This document shows, one piece after another, positions 1-4,990 of a stretch of 7,470 nt of DNA. Each line of letters starts with the position of its first letter. Position 1 is the first letter of the stretch. Both the position numbers and the translations under genes were made by a program. Source of the DNA: Gammaproteobacteria bacterium RBG_16_37_9 (GTDB lineage Bacteria; Pseudomonadota; Gammaproteobacteria; UBA9339); NCBI GenBank assembly GCA_001801345.1, contig MGXJ01000040.1, positions 1-7,470 of the forward strand, given 5' to 3'. The notes under the pieces are model-generated. The model was not told the DNA's origin and did not search any database. It was given only the letters and a program-made list of their open reading frames with translations.

Positions 1-1
1 T

Positions 2-802
2 GGTTTAAGACGCAGAGGTTTTACTCCGCAGGCAATTCGTAATTTTTGTGAGCGTATTGGGGTTACCAAACAAGAAAGCACGATTGAGATGAGCTATCTT
101 GAAGAGTGTGTGCGCGAAGATTTGAATATGATCGCACCACTAGTTATGGCAGTGATAAATCCTTTACGTATAGTTATTACTAATTTCCCTGAAGATGAAG
201 TCGATCAATTAGATGCACAGTATCATCCAAATGATCCGAATATGGGATCGCGTCAAGTCCCGTTTACGCGAGAGATTTATATTGAACAAGATGATTTTAT
301 GGAAAACCCGCCTAAGGAATTTTTTAGGTTAAGACCGGGGCAAGAGGTAAGATTGCGTTACGCATATATTATAAAATGTGATAAGGTTATAAAAGATCCC
401 GTTACTGGTGCTATTCAAGAATTACATTGCACTTATGACCCAGCAACACGCGGTGGCAATACACCTGATGGGCGTAAGATCAAGGGAACAATCCATTGGG
501 TTTCAGCAAAGCAATCAGTTAAAGCAGAAGTTAGAATCTATGATCGTTTGTTTAATGTAGCTAATCCCGCTGCCAATAAAGATATTGATTTTAAAACCAA
601 TTTAAATCCTAACTCGATAGCGGCGCTAACAGAATGTTTTGTCGAAACATCTTTGGCCAAAGTTAAGCCGGAAGAAAAATTTCAGTTTGAACGATTGGGG
701 TATTTTTGCGTTGATTATGATTCAACGCCACAAAAATTAATTTTTAACCGAACCGTTACCTTAAAGGATACTTGGGCCAAGGTTGCTAAAAAATGGAGTT
801 AA
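2..802 (+). CDS. glnS: Glutaminyl-tRNA synthetase, C-terminal half (5' end outside window)
   Basis: Charges tRNA-Gln with glutamine in the cytoplasm (class I aminoacyl-tRNA synthetase). The reading frame is open from base 2, so the gene continues upstream; 266 residues are visible where the family has about 550. The first ATG in frame, at 89, is internal: the 29 codons before it read as conserved GlnRS sequence (LRRRGFTPQAIRNFCERIG, then VTKQEST). Other family signatures in order are EMSYLEECVREDLN, GSRQVPFTREIYIEQDDF, EVRLRYAYIIKCDKV, KIKGTIHWVSA, YDRLFNV, GYFCVDYDS and FNRTVTLKDTWAK. This part is the end of the helical linker and the two anticodon-binding beta-barrels. The HIGH and KMSKS-type motifs must lie upstream. 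The C-terminus is complete and ends in TAA at 800-802. It converges on the tRNA-Lys gene 20 bp away, and no hairpin terminator is visible between them. Confidence 0.97.
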   Translation, partial: GLRRRGFTPQAIRNFCERIGVTKQESTIEMSYLEECVREDLNMIAPLVMAVINPLRIVITNFPEDEVDQLDAQYHPNDPNMGSRQVPFTREIYIEQDDFMENPPKEFFRLRPGQEVRLRYAYIIKCDKVIKDPVTGAIQELHCTYDPATRGGNTPDGRKIKGTIHWVSAKQSVKAEVRIYDRLFNVANPAANKDIDFKTNLNPNSIAALTECFVETSLAKVKPEEKFQFERLGYFCVDYDSTPQKLIFNRTVTLKDTWAKVAKKWS

Positions 803-822
803 TTTTTGGTTTTTGATACAGT

Positions 823-898
823 TGGTGGGTCGTCCGCGATTCGAACGCGGGACCAACGGATTAAAAGTCCGCTGCTCTACCGACTGAGCTAACGACCC
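823..898 (-). tRNA. tRNA-Lys (anticodon UUU), CCA encoded
   Basis: The 76-nt minus-strand sequence folds as a full cloverleaf. The acceptor arms are GGGTCGT and ACGACCC, followed by the discriminator A and a genomic CCA (823-825). The D arm is GCTC/GAGC with loop AGTCGGTA. The anticodon stem is GCGGA/TCCGT with loop CTTTTAA, which puts the anticodon TTT at 863-865. The T arm is built on CGCGG/TTCGAAT/CCGCG. The sequence is very close to E. coli tRNA-Lys. It decodes AAA and AAG. The 5' half (nucleotides 1-38) is duplicated exactly at 3233-3270, and the joint falls in the anticodon loop, so this gene looks like the target of an insertion. The tRNA itself is intact and presumably functional. Confidence 0.98.
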
Positions 899-901
899 AA
901 T
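861..901. repeat. Left copy of 41-bp direct repeat (candidate att site in tRNA-Lys)
   Basis: These 41 bases are identical to 3233-3273, in the same orientation. Base 860 (a against c) and base 902 (g against a) break the match. The repeat runs from tRNA-Lys nucleotide 38, at the 3' edge of the anticodon loop, to nucleotide 1, plus three bases upstream of the gene. tRNA anticodon loops are known crossover sites for tyrosine integrases. Seen: the identity. Inferred: the att role. Confidence 0.75.
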
Positions 902-921
902 GCAGGACAGATAAGGCTTGC

Positions 922-950
922 ATCGTAACTGCTTAATTCGCCCAAGTCAA
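922..950 (-). promoter_or_regulatory. Sigma70-type promoter of tRNA-Lys
   Basis: On the minus strand TTGACT (945-950) and TACGAT (922-927) are separated by exactly 17 bp, followed by a GC-containing discriminator, with the mature tRNA 5' end 24 bp beyond the -10. Spacing and position fit a stable-RNA promoter. The promoter lies outside the 41-bp direct repeat, on the toxin-antitoxin side. If that segment is an insertion, the promoter came with it. Confidence 0.65.
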
Positions 951-983
951 TTTGTGGGGATTTTGTGGAAGTTATGTGGGGGA
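951..983 (+). repeat. Three tandem 11-bp repeats (iteron-like)
   Basis: The units TTTGTGGGGAT, TTTGTGGAAGT and TATGTGGGGGA start at 951, 962 and 973, so the shared TGTGG core recurs every 11 bp, about one helical turn. They lie 50 bp inside the left tRNA repeat and just upstream (minus strand) of the tRNA-Lys -35 element. A protein bound on one face of the helix is the natural reading. It could be an integrase arm site, an excisionase or a regulator; the sequence does not say which. Confidence 0.5.
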
Positions 984-1077
984 TTAATATATATCCCTGT
1001 AAATTACCCAACAAGTTATATTTAATATACAAAGAGTTATCCTGTTTGTCTATAGATTTTTTAAGCCGAGCAGATGG

Positions 1078-1114
1078 TAAAAGATCCGCTGTTCTATTAG
1101 ATGATAAATGTTAG
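1078..1114 (-). pseudogene. Possible decayed copy of the tRNA-Lys 5' half
   Basis: On the plus strand TAAAAG-A-TCCGCTGTTCTA (1078-1096) matches tRNA-Lys 862-879 with one inserted base and one mismatch. The similarity then fades over the next 18 bases, where only scattered matches remain. It has the same orientation as the intact gene and the 3233 copy. The core match is too long to be comfortable as chance, but the tail is weak, so this is a tentative call. Confidence 0.35.
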
Positions 1115-1168
1115 ATAGCTTATTAGTAGTAGTTAAAACTTTACTTTTCTACAACCAGTAATTATTGC

Positions 1169-1197
1169 TTGATAAAAACATTGATATAGGCTAATAT
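1169..1197 (+). promoter_or_regulatory. Promoter of the AbiE-type operon
   Basis: TTGATA (1169-1174) and TAATAT (1192-1197) are 17 bp apart, which puts transcription start near 1204 and leaves a leader of about 25 nt before the ATG at 1230. The -35 box matches the sigma70 consensus at five of six bases and the -10 at four of six. It is the best-placed promoter for the two-gene operon. Confidence 0.55.
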
Positions 1198-1228
1198 CAT
1201 TAGTACTTATTAACTGTTTTATTAAGTA
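1191..1228 (+). promoter_or_regulatory. Inverted repeats over the -10 and leader (candidate antitoxin operators)
   Basis: CTAAT-ATC-ATTAG (1191-1203) is a perfect inverted repeat that overlaps the -10 box. TACTTA (1204-1209) and TAAGTA (1223-1228) form a second one that ends two bases before the start codon. AbiEi-type antitoxins are known to repress their own operon by binding inverted repeats in the promoter, so these are reasonable operator candidates. No strong Shine-Dalgarno is visible here, only TAAG at 1223-1226. AT-rich DNA produces such palindromes easily. Confidence 0.35.
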
Positions 1229-1229
1229 T

Positions 1230-2036
1230 ATGGCGACCAACCTCCAGAAATTTTTAAGAAAAAATCCTGTTTTTACGTATGATGCTTTCGTACAAGCATT
1301 ATCTGGTGCATCTAAACATAATAGGAACACAATAAAATCATTGCTTGCTCATCATATTCATCAGGGACATATTATACGGGTAAGGCGCAGGTTGTTTGCT
1401 TCTATTCCTGTAGGTGCTGAGCCAGATACTTATCCTATTAATCCTTATCTCATTGCAGGTTATGCTACATCAGATTCTGTAGTTGCTTATCATTCGGCGC
1501 TGAGTTTTTATCAAATGGCTTATTCAACAAGCTATCGGTTCATTTATCAAACACGGTATCAATCAAGTGCATTTCATTTTCGCTCAGAAAACTACGAAGG
1601 TGTAAGATTTCCCGCGGTTTTAGTACAAAAGCATAAAGAGAATATTTTTACTCGCTCTGAAGATGTACAAGGACTTAATATTCGAGTAACGAGCTTAGAG
1701 CGCACTTTGGTAGATGTGTTAGATAAACCAAAGCTAGGAGGAGGATGGGAAGAAGTTTGGCGTTCGCTAGGGATGATTGATCGTATTAAAATAAATCAAG
1801 TAATTGAATATGCGCTTTTGTTAGATAATGCAACAACCATTGCTAAGGTTGGATTTTATCTTTCGCAACGACAAAAAGAGTTGAAAATTTCTTCTGAAGT
1901 ATTTAATAAGTTGCGCGTACACTGCCCCCGTTCTCCTCATTATGTTGATTCAACTGCAAGGAAAGATGGCGAACTGGTTGGTGATTGGAATATTATTGTT
2001 CCTAAAGGTTTAGTTGCTCAAGAATGGCGAGAATAA
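1230..2036 (+). CDS. abiEi: AbiEi-family antitoxin (winged-helix transcriptional regulator)
   Basis: The likely antitoxin and autorepressor of a type IV AbiE toxin-antitoxin pair (268 aa, cytoplasmic, soluble). Residues 1-60 look like the family's N-terminal winged helix: helical NLQKFLRKNPVFTYDAFVQAL, here split at V14 into NLQKFLRKNP and VFTYDAFVQAL, then the NTIKSLLAHHIHQGHIIRV recognition region and a basic wing, RRRLF. Residues 70-150 match the central part (NPYLIAGYATSDSVVAYHSA, the conserved alanine/histidine stretch). Residues 155-180 carry the AbiEi C-terminal signature SLERTLVDVLDKP followed by GGGWEEVWRSL. The ATG at 1230 is the only reasonable start, since the winged helix begins within a few residues of it; the Shine-Dalgarno is weak. 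It is followed after 12 bp by the toxin gene, the standard antitoxin-first order. No frameshift or early stop is seen, so the pair appears intact. Family assignment rests on motif recognition and context, not on a search. Confidence 0.85.
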   Translation: MATNLQKFLRKNPVFTYDAFVQALSGASKHNRNTIKSLLAHHIHQGHIIRVRRRLFASIPVGAEPDTYPINPYLIAGYATSDSVVAYHSALSFYQMAYSTSYRFIYQTRYQSSAFHFRSENYEGVRFPAVLVQKHKENIFTRSEDVQGLNIRVTSLERTLVDVLDKPKLGGGWEEVWRSLGMIDRIKINQVIEYALLLDNATTIAKVGFYLSQRQKELKISSEVFNKLRVHCPRSPHYVDSTARKDGELVGDWNIIVPKGLVAQEWRE

Positions 2037-2048
2037 AAAGAGAATAAC

Positions 2049-3041
2049 ATGCTTATTTCAGTAGAGCGATTATATTATACATCTGAATCAACAGGGTTTC
2101 GCCCTGAAATTTTAGAAAAAGTTATTTACTTAATTCATTTATTAAATCGATTTGCAGAAGATCCTTTTCTTAAAAATAAATTTGTATTAAAGGGTGGTAC
2201 CGCACTTAATTTGTTTTGCTTTGATTATCCACGGCTATCCGTCGATATTGATATTAACTATATTGGTTCTTCCGATCGTAATATTATGCTGCAAGAAAAG
2301 AATCTTATGGAATCTGCAATAGAAAGTATTGTGCTGGATGAAAAAATGATTCCTAAACGTAAGCCGAATGAGCATGCAGGAGGTAAATGGTTGATTCGCT
2401 ATCCCAGTGCATTACAAAGTCAGGGTAACATAGAAATCGATCTTAATTATCTAGATCGCGTACCACTTTGGCCCAGGGTGATAATGAACTCGTTTAAGCT
2501 TGGTGAATTTCAGGCCAATAATATTCCAGTCCAAGATTTCCATGAATTAGCATCTGGTAAATTAAGAGCATTATTTTCTCGTCATTCAAGTCGTGACTTG
2601 TTTGATGTTCATCAGTTGATGGTTCATGAGCATCTTGATATTGAAAAATTACGTTTGGGTTTTATGATTTATGGTGGGATTAGTCGTATTGATTGGCGAC
2701 AAATAAAACCAGGGAATATTCATTTTGATTGGCAGGAATTTCAAAACATGTTGATCCCTTTACTTAGAAAAGTTTATTTAGCGAATCGTGACAATCCTAA
2801 ATTATGGGCTGAAAAAATATTAAACGAGAGCAAGTCAGCATTAAACAAATTATTTCCATTGCGTGAAAATGAGGCTCAATTTCTCGACACCTTGCTAGAA
2901 CAAGGAGAAATTAATGCAGCATTGCTTACTTCTGATCGGTTGTTGCAAGAAAGAATCCAATCTAACCTCGCTCTATTATGGAAGGCAGAAAATGTCAGGA
3001 GTTTTAAAGGAAAAAATAACTTGGTGGCAACCAAAATCTGA
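2049..3041 (+). CDS. abiEii: AbiEii/AbiGii-family nucleotidyltransferase toxin
   Basis: The likely toxin of the pair, 330 aa and soluble, with a DNA polymerase beta-type nucleotidyltransferase fold. Visible motifs in order: K48-GGTALNLF, the nucleotide-binding GG[ST] motif; D66-I-D68, the metal-binding aspartates, in RLSVDIDINY; the third-strand motif EIDLNYLDR with D131; and ASGKLRALFSRHSSRD with K171, R182 and D183, the family's motif IV. All expected catalytic positions are present, so the enzyme should be active. Characterised relatives (AbiEii, mycobacterial MenT) transfer nucleotides, and MenT toxins modify tRNA 3' ends; the target here is unknown. The C-terminal third (about 190-330) is mostly helical and less recognisable. 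The start ATG is 12 bp after the antitoxin stop, with a modest AAGAG Shine-Dalgarno-like run upstream. No frameshift is seen. Confidence 0.88.
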   Translation: MLISVERLYYTSESTGFRPEILEKVIYLIHLLNRFAEDPFLKNKFVLKGGTALNLFCFDYPRLSVDIDINYIGSSDRNIMLQEKNLMESAIESIVLDEKMIPKRKPNEHAGGKWLIRYPSALQSQGNIEIDLNYLDRVPLWPRVIMNSFKLGEFQANNIPVQDFHELASGKLRALFSRHSSRDLFDVHQLMVHEHLDIEKLRLGFMIYGGISRIDWRQIKPGNIHFDWQEFQNMLIPLLRKVYLANRDNPKLWAEKILNESKSALNKLFPLRENEAQFLDTLLEQGEINAALLTSDRLLQERIQSNLALLWKAENVRSFKGKNNLVATKI

Positions 3042-3100
3042 CGCTTAATGTGGTTTTGTTATGTCTCAAAAAATTAAGATCTAAAGTATAAATAATTATT

Positions 3101-3130
3101 AAAGCACCTCTAATTGTATATGGGGCTTTT
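3101..3130 (+). terminator. Probable rho-independent terminator of the AbiE-type operon
   Basis: AAAGCACC (3101-3108) pairs with GGGGCTTT (3122-3129) over eight positions with one A-G mismatch, around a 13-nt loop. It begins 59 bp after the toxin stop and runs into a short T tract (3127-3130). The T tract is short and the stem only moderate, so termination may be leaky. Confidence 0.45.
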
Positions 3131-3139
3131 GTGGGGATT
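3128..3139 (+). repeat. Right-end copy of the TTTGTGGGGATT repeat
   Basis: Twelve bases identical to 951-962 and in the same orientation. They sit about 94 bp inside the right tRNA-Lys repeat, as the tandem 11-bp units sit 50 bp inside the left one. A weaker TGTG follows at 3142. In a circular form both would flank the same core, which is how integrase arm sites are arranged. A 12-base match alone is modest evidence. Confidence 0.35.
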
Positions 3140-3232
3140 GGTGTGCCATTGTTGCACAAAGTACGCCAAAAGTAGTGAGCGTCCCGTGTTATAAATATAA
3201 AAAAATCAAGCAATTACAAAACAAGCAAATAC

Positions 3233-3273
3233 TTAAAAGTCCGCTGCTCTACCGACTGAGCTAACGACCCAAT
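3233..3273 (-). pseudogene. tRNA-Lys 5'-half fragment; right copy of the 41-bp direct repeat
   Basis: A perfect copy of tRNA-Lys nucleotides 1-38 plus three upstream bases, equal to 861-901. It breaks off in the anticodon loop: beyond 3233 the 3' half (anticodon stem return, T arm, acceptor strand) is absent and the sequence is unrelated AT-rich DNA. It cannot make a tRNA. It is best read as the second att site left by an insertion. The lack of any mismatch suggests the event is recent or the repeat is maintained. Confidence 0.8.
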
Positions 3274-3286
3274 AAAAACATTTCTT
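3264..3286. repeat. 23-bp direct repeat, copy 1
   Basis: The bases from ACGACCC through TTTCTT are identical to 3346-3368, with the copies 82 bp apart. The first seven bases are the start of tRNA-Lys (minus strand GGGTCGT), so the repeat is a tRNA 5' edge plus 16 bases of upstream flank. This shows that the tRNA start and this flank have been copied in tandem. Confidence 0.75.
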
Positions 3287-3314
3287 CGGCAAAAACTACG
3301 TCTCATCCGACTGA

Positions 3315-3337
3315 CCCCGTTTAAAAGCATAACGGGG
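3315..3337. repeat. Hairpin between the two 23-bp repeats
   Basis: CCCCGTT (3315-3321) and AACGGGG (3331-3337) form a perfect 7-bp stem with a 9-nt loop. There is no T tract on either side, so it does not look like a terminator. It sits in the middle of the spacer between the 23-bp repeats and may be part of a longer imperfect palindrome, since the flanks contain CTACG and CGGCTACG-type words. Confidence 0.45.
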
Positions 3338-3345
3338 CGACGGCT

Positions 3346-3368
3346 ACGACCCAATAAAAACATTTCTT
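3346..3368. repeat. 23-bp direct repeat, copy 2 (minimal tRNA-Lys edge)
   Basis: Second copy of the 3264-3286 sequence. Here the tRNA similarity stops almost at once: the minus strand reads GGGTCGT-AGCC where the gene has GGGTCGTTAGCT. It may be a scar of an earlier insertion or rearrangement at the same tRNA edge. Confidence 0.7.
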
Positions 3369-3380
3369 ACTTTATTGTCA

Positions 3381-3411
3381 TCCTCGGACAAGCGAAGCAC
3401 TGATCCGAGGA
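3381..3411. repeat. Palindromic intergenic repeat with an 8-bp stem
   Basis: TCCTCGGA (3381-3388) and TCCGAGGA (3404-3411) are perfect inverted repeats around a 15-nt loop containing GCGAAGC. Words of this kind (GTCATCCTCGGA...TCCGAGG) recur as dispersed intergenic repeats in many AT-rich proteobacterial genomes. It lies 102 bp past the pmbA stop and could act as a 3' mRNA hairpin, but it lacks a T tract in that direction. Confidence 0.55.
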
Positions 3412-3512
3412 CCTCCATATTTTGGAGTCGTAATAATACATCGACATCATTAGATTGCAACTTCAAAGATAATATAATTGGAATTATAAATATAATCAAT
3501 AAGCTGCTAAAA

Positions 3513-4844
3513 TTAACTTCCAGCAACAGTCATCTTATCAAGCAAGATTGAGCCTGTAAGGATATTGCTGCGATAATCAATATCGTTGCCAACTTCTACC
3601 AGGTTTAAGAAAATATTTTTCAAATTGCTAGCAATTGTAGCGCCAGCAACCGGATATTGGATTTTCCCATTTTCTACCCAATAACCAAAAATGCCACGTG
3701 AATAATCACCATTTACAATATTTACACCATCACTACCCATGAATTCTGTCACTAATAATCCAGAGCCCATTTTTTGTAATAATCCATTTAAATCAAGAGG
3801 GCCAGTTTTAACAATTAAATTATGTATTCCGCCACCATTTCCCGTAGTAGTCATTTTTAATTTACGTGCCGAATAGCTGTCAAGAACATAACGCTGTAAA
3901 ACTCCATCAACGACGATATCACTCCTATTTAATTTTACCCCTTCACTGTCAAAAGGAGAGCTACCCAATGCTTTAGGAATATGCGGGTTTTCTTCGATGT
4001 TAATAAGTTTGGCAAAAACCTGCTTATGTAAATGATTAAGCAAAAATGAGGATTTTCTGTATAAATTAGCGCCATGAATTGCATTAACAAAATTGTTGAT
4101 TAAGCTGTGAGCAATTTCTGGAATGAAAATTATTGGACATTCTCGGGTAGAAATTTTTTGAGCACCAAGACGCTTAACAGTGCGCTCGGCTGCTTTAATC
4201 GCAACGTTACTTATGTTTTCAAGATCATTGGGATCGCAAGCAATAGTGTAGTAATAATCCCGTTGCATTTCTTCATTGCGCTTAGCAATAAAAGAGCAGC
4301 TAATGCCGTGTTTGGTGGAGGCGACGGCACCACAAAATCCATGACTATTGGCATAAACGTCAAATGCAGTAGAGGTATCTACTGTTGCTCCCTCAGAGTT
4401 GATGATTTGTTTGTCGTATGAAAGTCCAATTGCCTCACAATCTTTAGCCAAACTAATTGCTTCCGTAATTTTAATTGGCCATGGGTGGTATAAATCTAAA
4501 TTTGGATAATCATAGGCCATCAATTCTTTTTCGGCTAAACCAGCAAAAGGATCTTCTTCAGTGAAGCTGGCAATATGACATGCTTTTTCTAGCATGATTT
4601 TGATTGCTTCTGGTTTTAGATCAGAGGTGGTTGCCGATCCGGCGCGATAGCCAAAATATACGGTTACACCAACGGTTTTACCTTTGCTATGCTCTATTGT
4701 TTCAACCTCATTTTTGCGAACATTAATTGAAAATCCAGAGTCGACACTGGCCGCAACTTCAGCTGCGGTCGCCCCCATTTTTTTCGCTTGATTAATAATG
4801 GATTCGGTTAAATTGCATAAGTTTGTTTCGTCAAAGATATCCAT
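3513..4844 (-). CDS. pmbA: Metalloprotease subunit PmbA/TldE
   Basis: The non-catalytic partner of TldD in the cytoplasmic TldD/TldE protease. In E. coli the complex trims microcin B17 and has been linked to CcdA antitoxin turnover. The protein is 443 aa against about 450 in E. coli. Family landmarks: N-terminal helical region with AKKMGATAAEVAAS (20-33); NVRKNEVETIEHS (41-53); NSEGATVDTS (149-158); the C-terminal core LLVTEFMGSDGVN, DYSRGIFGYWVENGKIQYPV (380-399) and VGNDIDYRSNI (418-428), GSILLD. An HExxxH motif, which TldD has, is absent, as expected. An ATG 33 bases upstream (4875-4877) is in frame, but it touches the palindromic repeat and has no ribosome site. The start at 4844 has AGGA six bases upstream and matches the usual N-terminus, so it is preferred. 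tldD is not in the window. It lies 146 bp downstream of lon on the same strand. Confidence 0.95.
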   Translation of the reverse strand: MDIFDETNLCNLTESIINQAKKMGATAAEVAASVDSGFSINVRKNEVETIEHSKGKTVGVTVYFGYRAGSATTSDLKPEAIKIMLEKACHIASFTEEDPFAGLAEKELMAYDYPNLDLYHPWPIKITEAISLAKDCEAIGLSYDKQIINSEGATVDTSTAFDVYANSHGFCGAVASTKHGISCSFIAKRNEEMQRDYYYTIACDPNDLENISNVAIKAAERTVKRLGAQKISTRECPIIFIPEIAHSLINNFVNAIHGANLYRKSSFLLNHLHKQVFAKLINIEENPHIPKALGSSPFDSEGVKLNRSDIVVDGVLQRYVLDSYSARKLKMTTTGNGGGIHNLIVKTGPLDLNGLLQKMGSGLLVTEFMGSDGVNIVNGDYSRGIFGYWVENGKIQYPVAGATIASNLKNIFLNLVEVGNDIDYRSNILTGSILLDKMTVAGS

Positions 4845-4850
4845 AGTGTA

Positions 4851-4854
4851 TCCT
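4851..4854 (-). promoter_or_regulatory. Ribosome binding site that decides the pmbA start
   Basis: AGGA on the minus strand, six bases before the ATG at 4844. It supports this start over the in-frame ATG at 4877. Confidence 0.7.
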
Positions 4855-4867
4855 ATTTTACTCTTAC

Positions 4868-4941
4868 CCGTCGTCACCTTCGGCGCGATACTACTTGCCT
4901 TATATCAGATCGCTTGCGCCTTCGGTTCGCAATGACGACGG
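4868..4941. repeat. Palindromic (REP-like) intergenic repeat between lon and pmbA
   Basis: The 74-bp element is closed by a perfect 9-bp terminal inverted repeat, CCGTCGTCA (4868-4876) and TGACGACGG (4933-4941). It contains CCTTCGG twice (4877-4883, 4919-4925) and, on the minus strand, a GTCATTGCGAACCGAAGG word typical of dispersed bacterial intergenic palindromes. Transcribed from lon toward pmbA it would form a large hairpin and may stabilise or punctuate the message. Copy number elsewhere in the genome cannot be seen here. Confidence 0.65.
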
Positions 4942-4971
4942 TTTCTTTTATTTATGTGAAAATCAGATTGT

Positions 4972-4990
4972 TCGCGGCTACCCACCGCGA
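4972..4990 (-). terminator. Hairpin directly after the lon stop (possible weak terminator)
   Basis: TCGCGG and CCGCGA form a perfect 6-bp GC-rich stem with a 7-nt loop, starting at the base after the lon stop codon. The sequence beyond it on the minus strand (ACAATCTGATTTTC) has only a broken T run, so it may pause or protect the 3' end more than terminate. Confidence 0.3.

Larger units (their letters stand above)
861..3273. mobile_element. Putative small island in tRNA-Lys carrying an AbiE-type toxin-antitoxin pair
   Basis: The segment is bounded by the 41-bp tRNA-Lys direct repeats; the unit from repeat start to repeat start is 2,372 bp. It contains only the two-gene AbiEi/AbiEii operon plus non-coding flanks. 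These flanks hold 11-bp repeats near the left end and a matching copy near the right end. No integrase, excisionase or transposase frame is present on either strand. It is therefore either a remnant of a larger element or a non-autonomous cargo island moved by an integrase elsewhere. Tandem duplication of a tRNA gene with later decay is a possible alternative, but it does not by itself explain an accessory defence or addiction module sitting exactly between the repeats. Confidence 0.6.

Noticed and set aside
951..983. DnaA boxes or a replication origin
   Set aside because: The TGTGG repeats do not match TTATNCACA or its complement (TGTGNATAA), and no dnaA, dnaN, rep or parAB gene is nearby.
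1133..1330. Minus-strand open frame over the AbiE promoter and antitoxin start
   Set aside because: It covers the operon's promoter and the antitoxin's winged-helix codons in antisense, with no supporting signals.
3042..3232. Remnant transposase or integrase gene between the toxin and the right tRNA fragment
   Set aside because: No reading frame on either strand gives recognisable recombinase motifs; the frames here are short and low in complexity.
861..3273. CRISPR array or other regularly spaced repeat array
   Set aside because: The repeats are few, unequal in length and irregularly spaced; no Cas gene is present.
3315..3337. Rho-independent terminator for pmbA
   Set aside because: The stem is good, but neither side has a T tract and the hairpin lies about 175 bp past the pmbA stop.
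3344..3526. Small minus-strand gene overlapping the pmbA end
   Set aside because: It runs through the palindromic and 23-bp repeats and overlaps the pmbA stop; the translation looks like repeat-derived sequence.
4107..4421. Plus-strand open frame opposite pmbA
   Set aside because: It lies wholly within conserved pmbA sequence and its translation has no recognisable domain.
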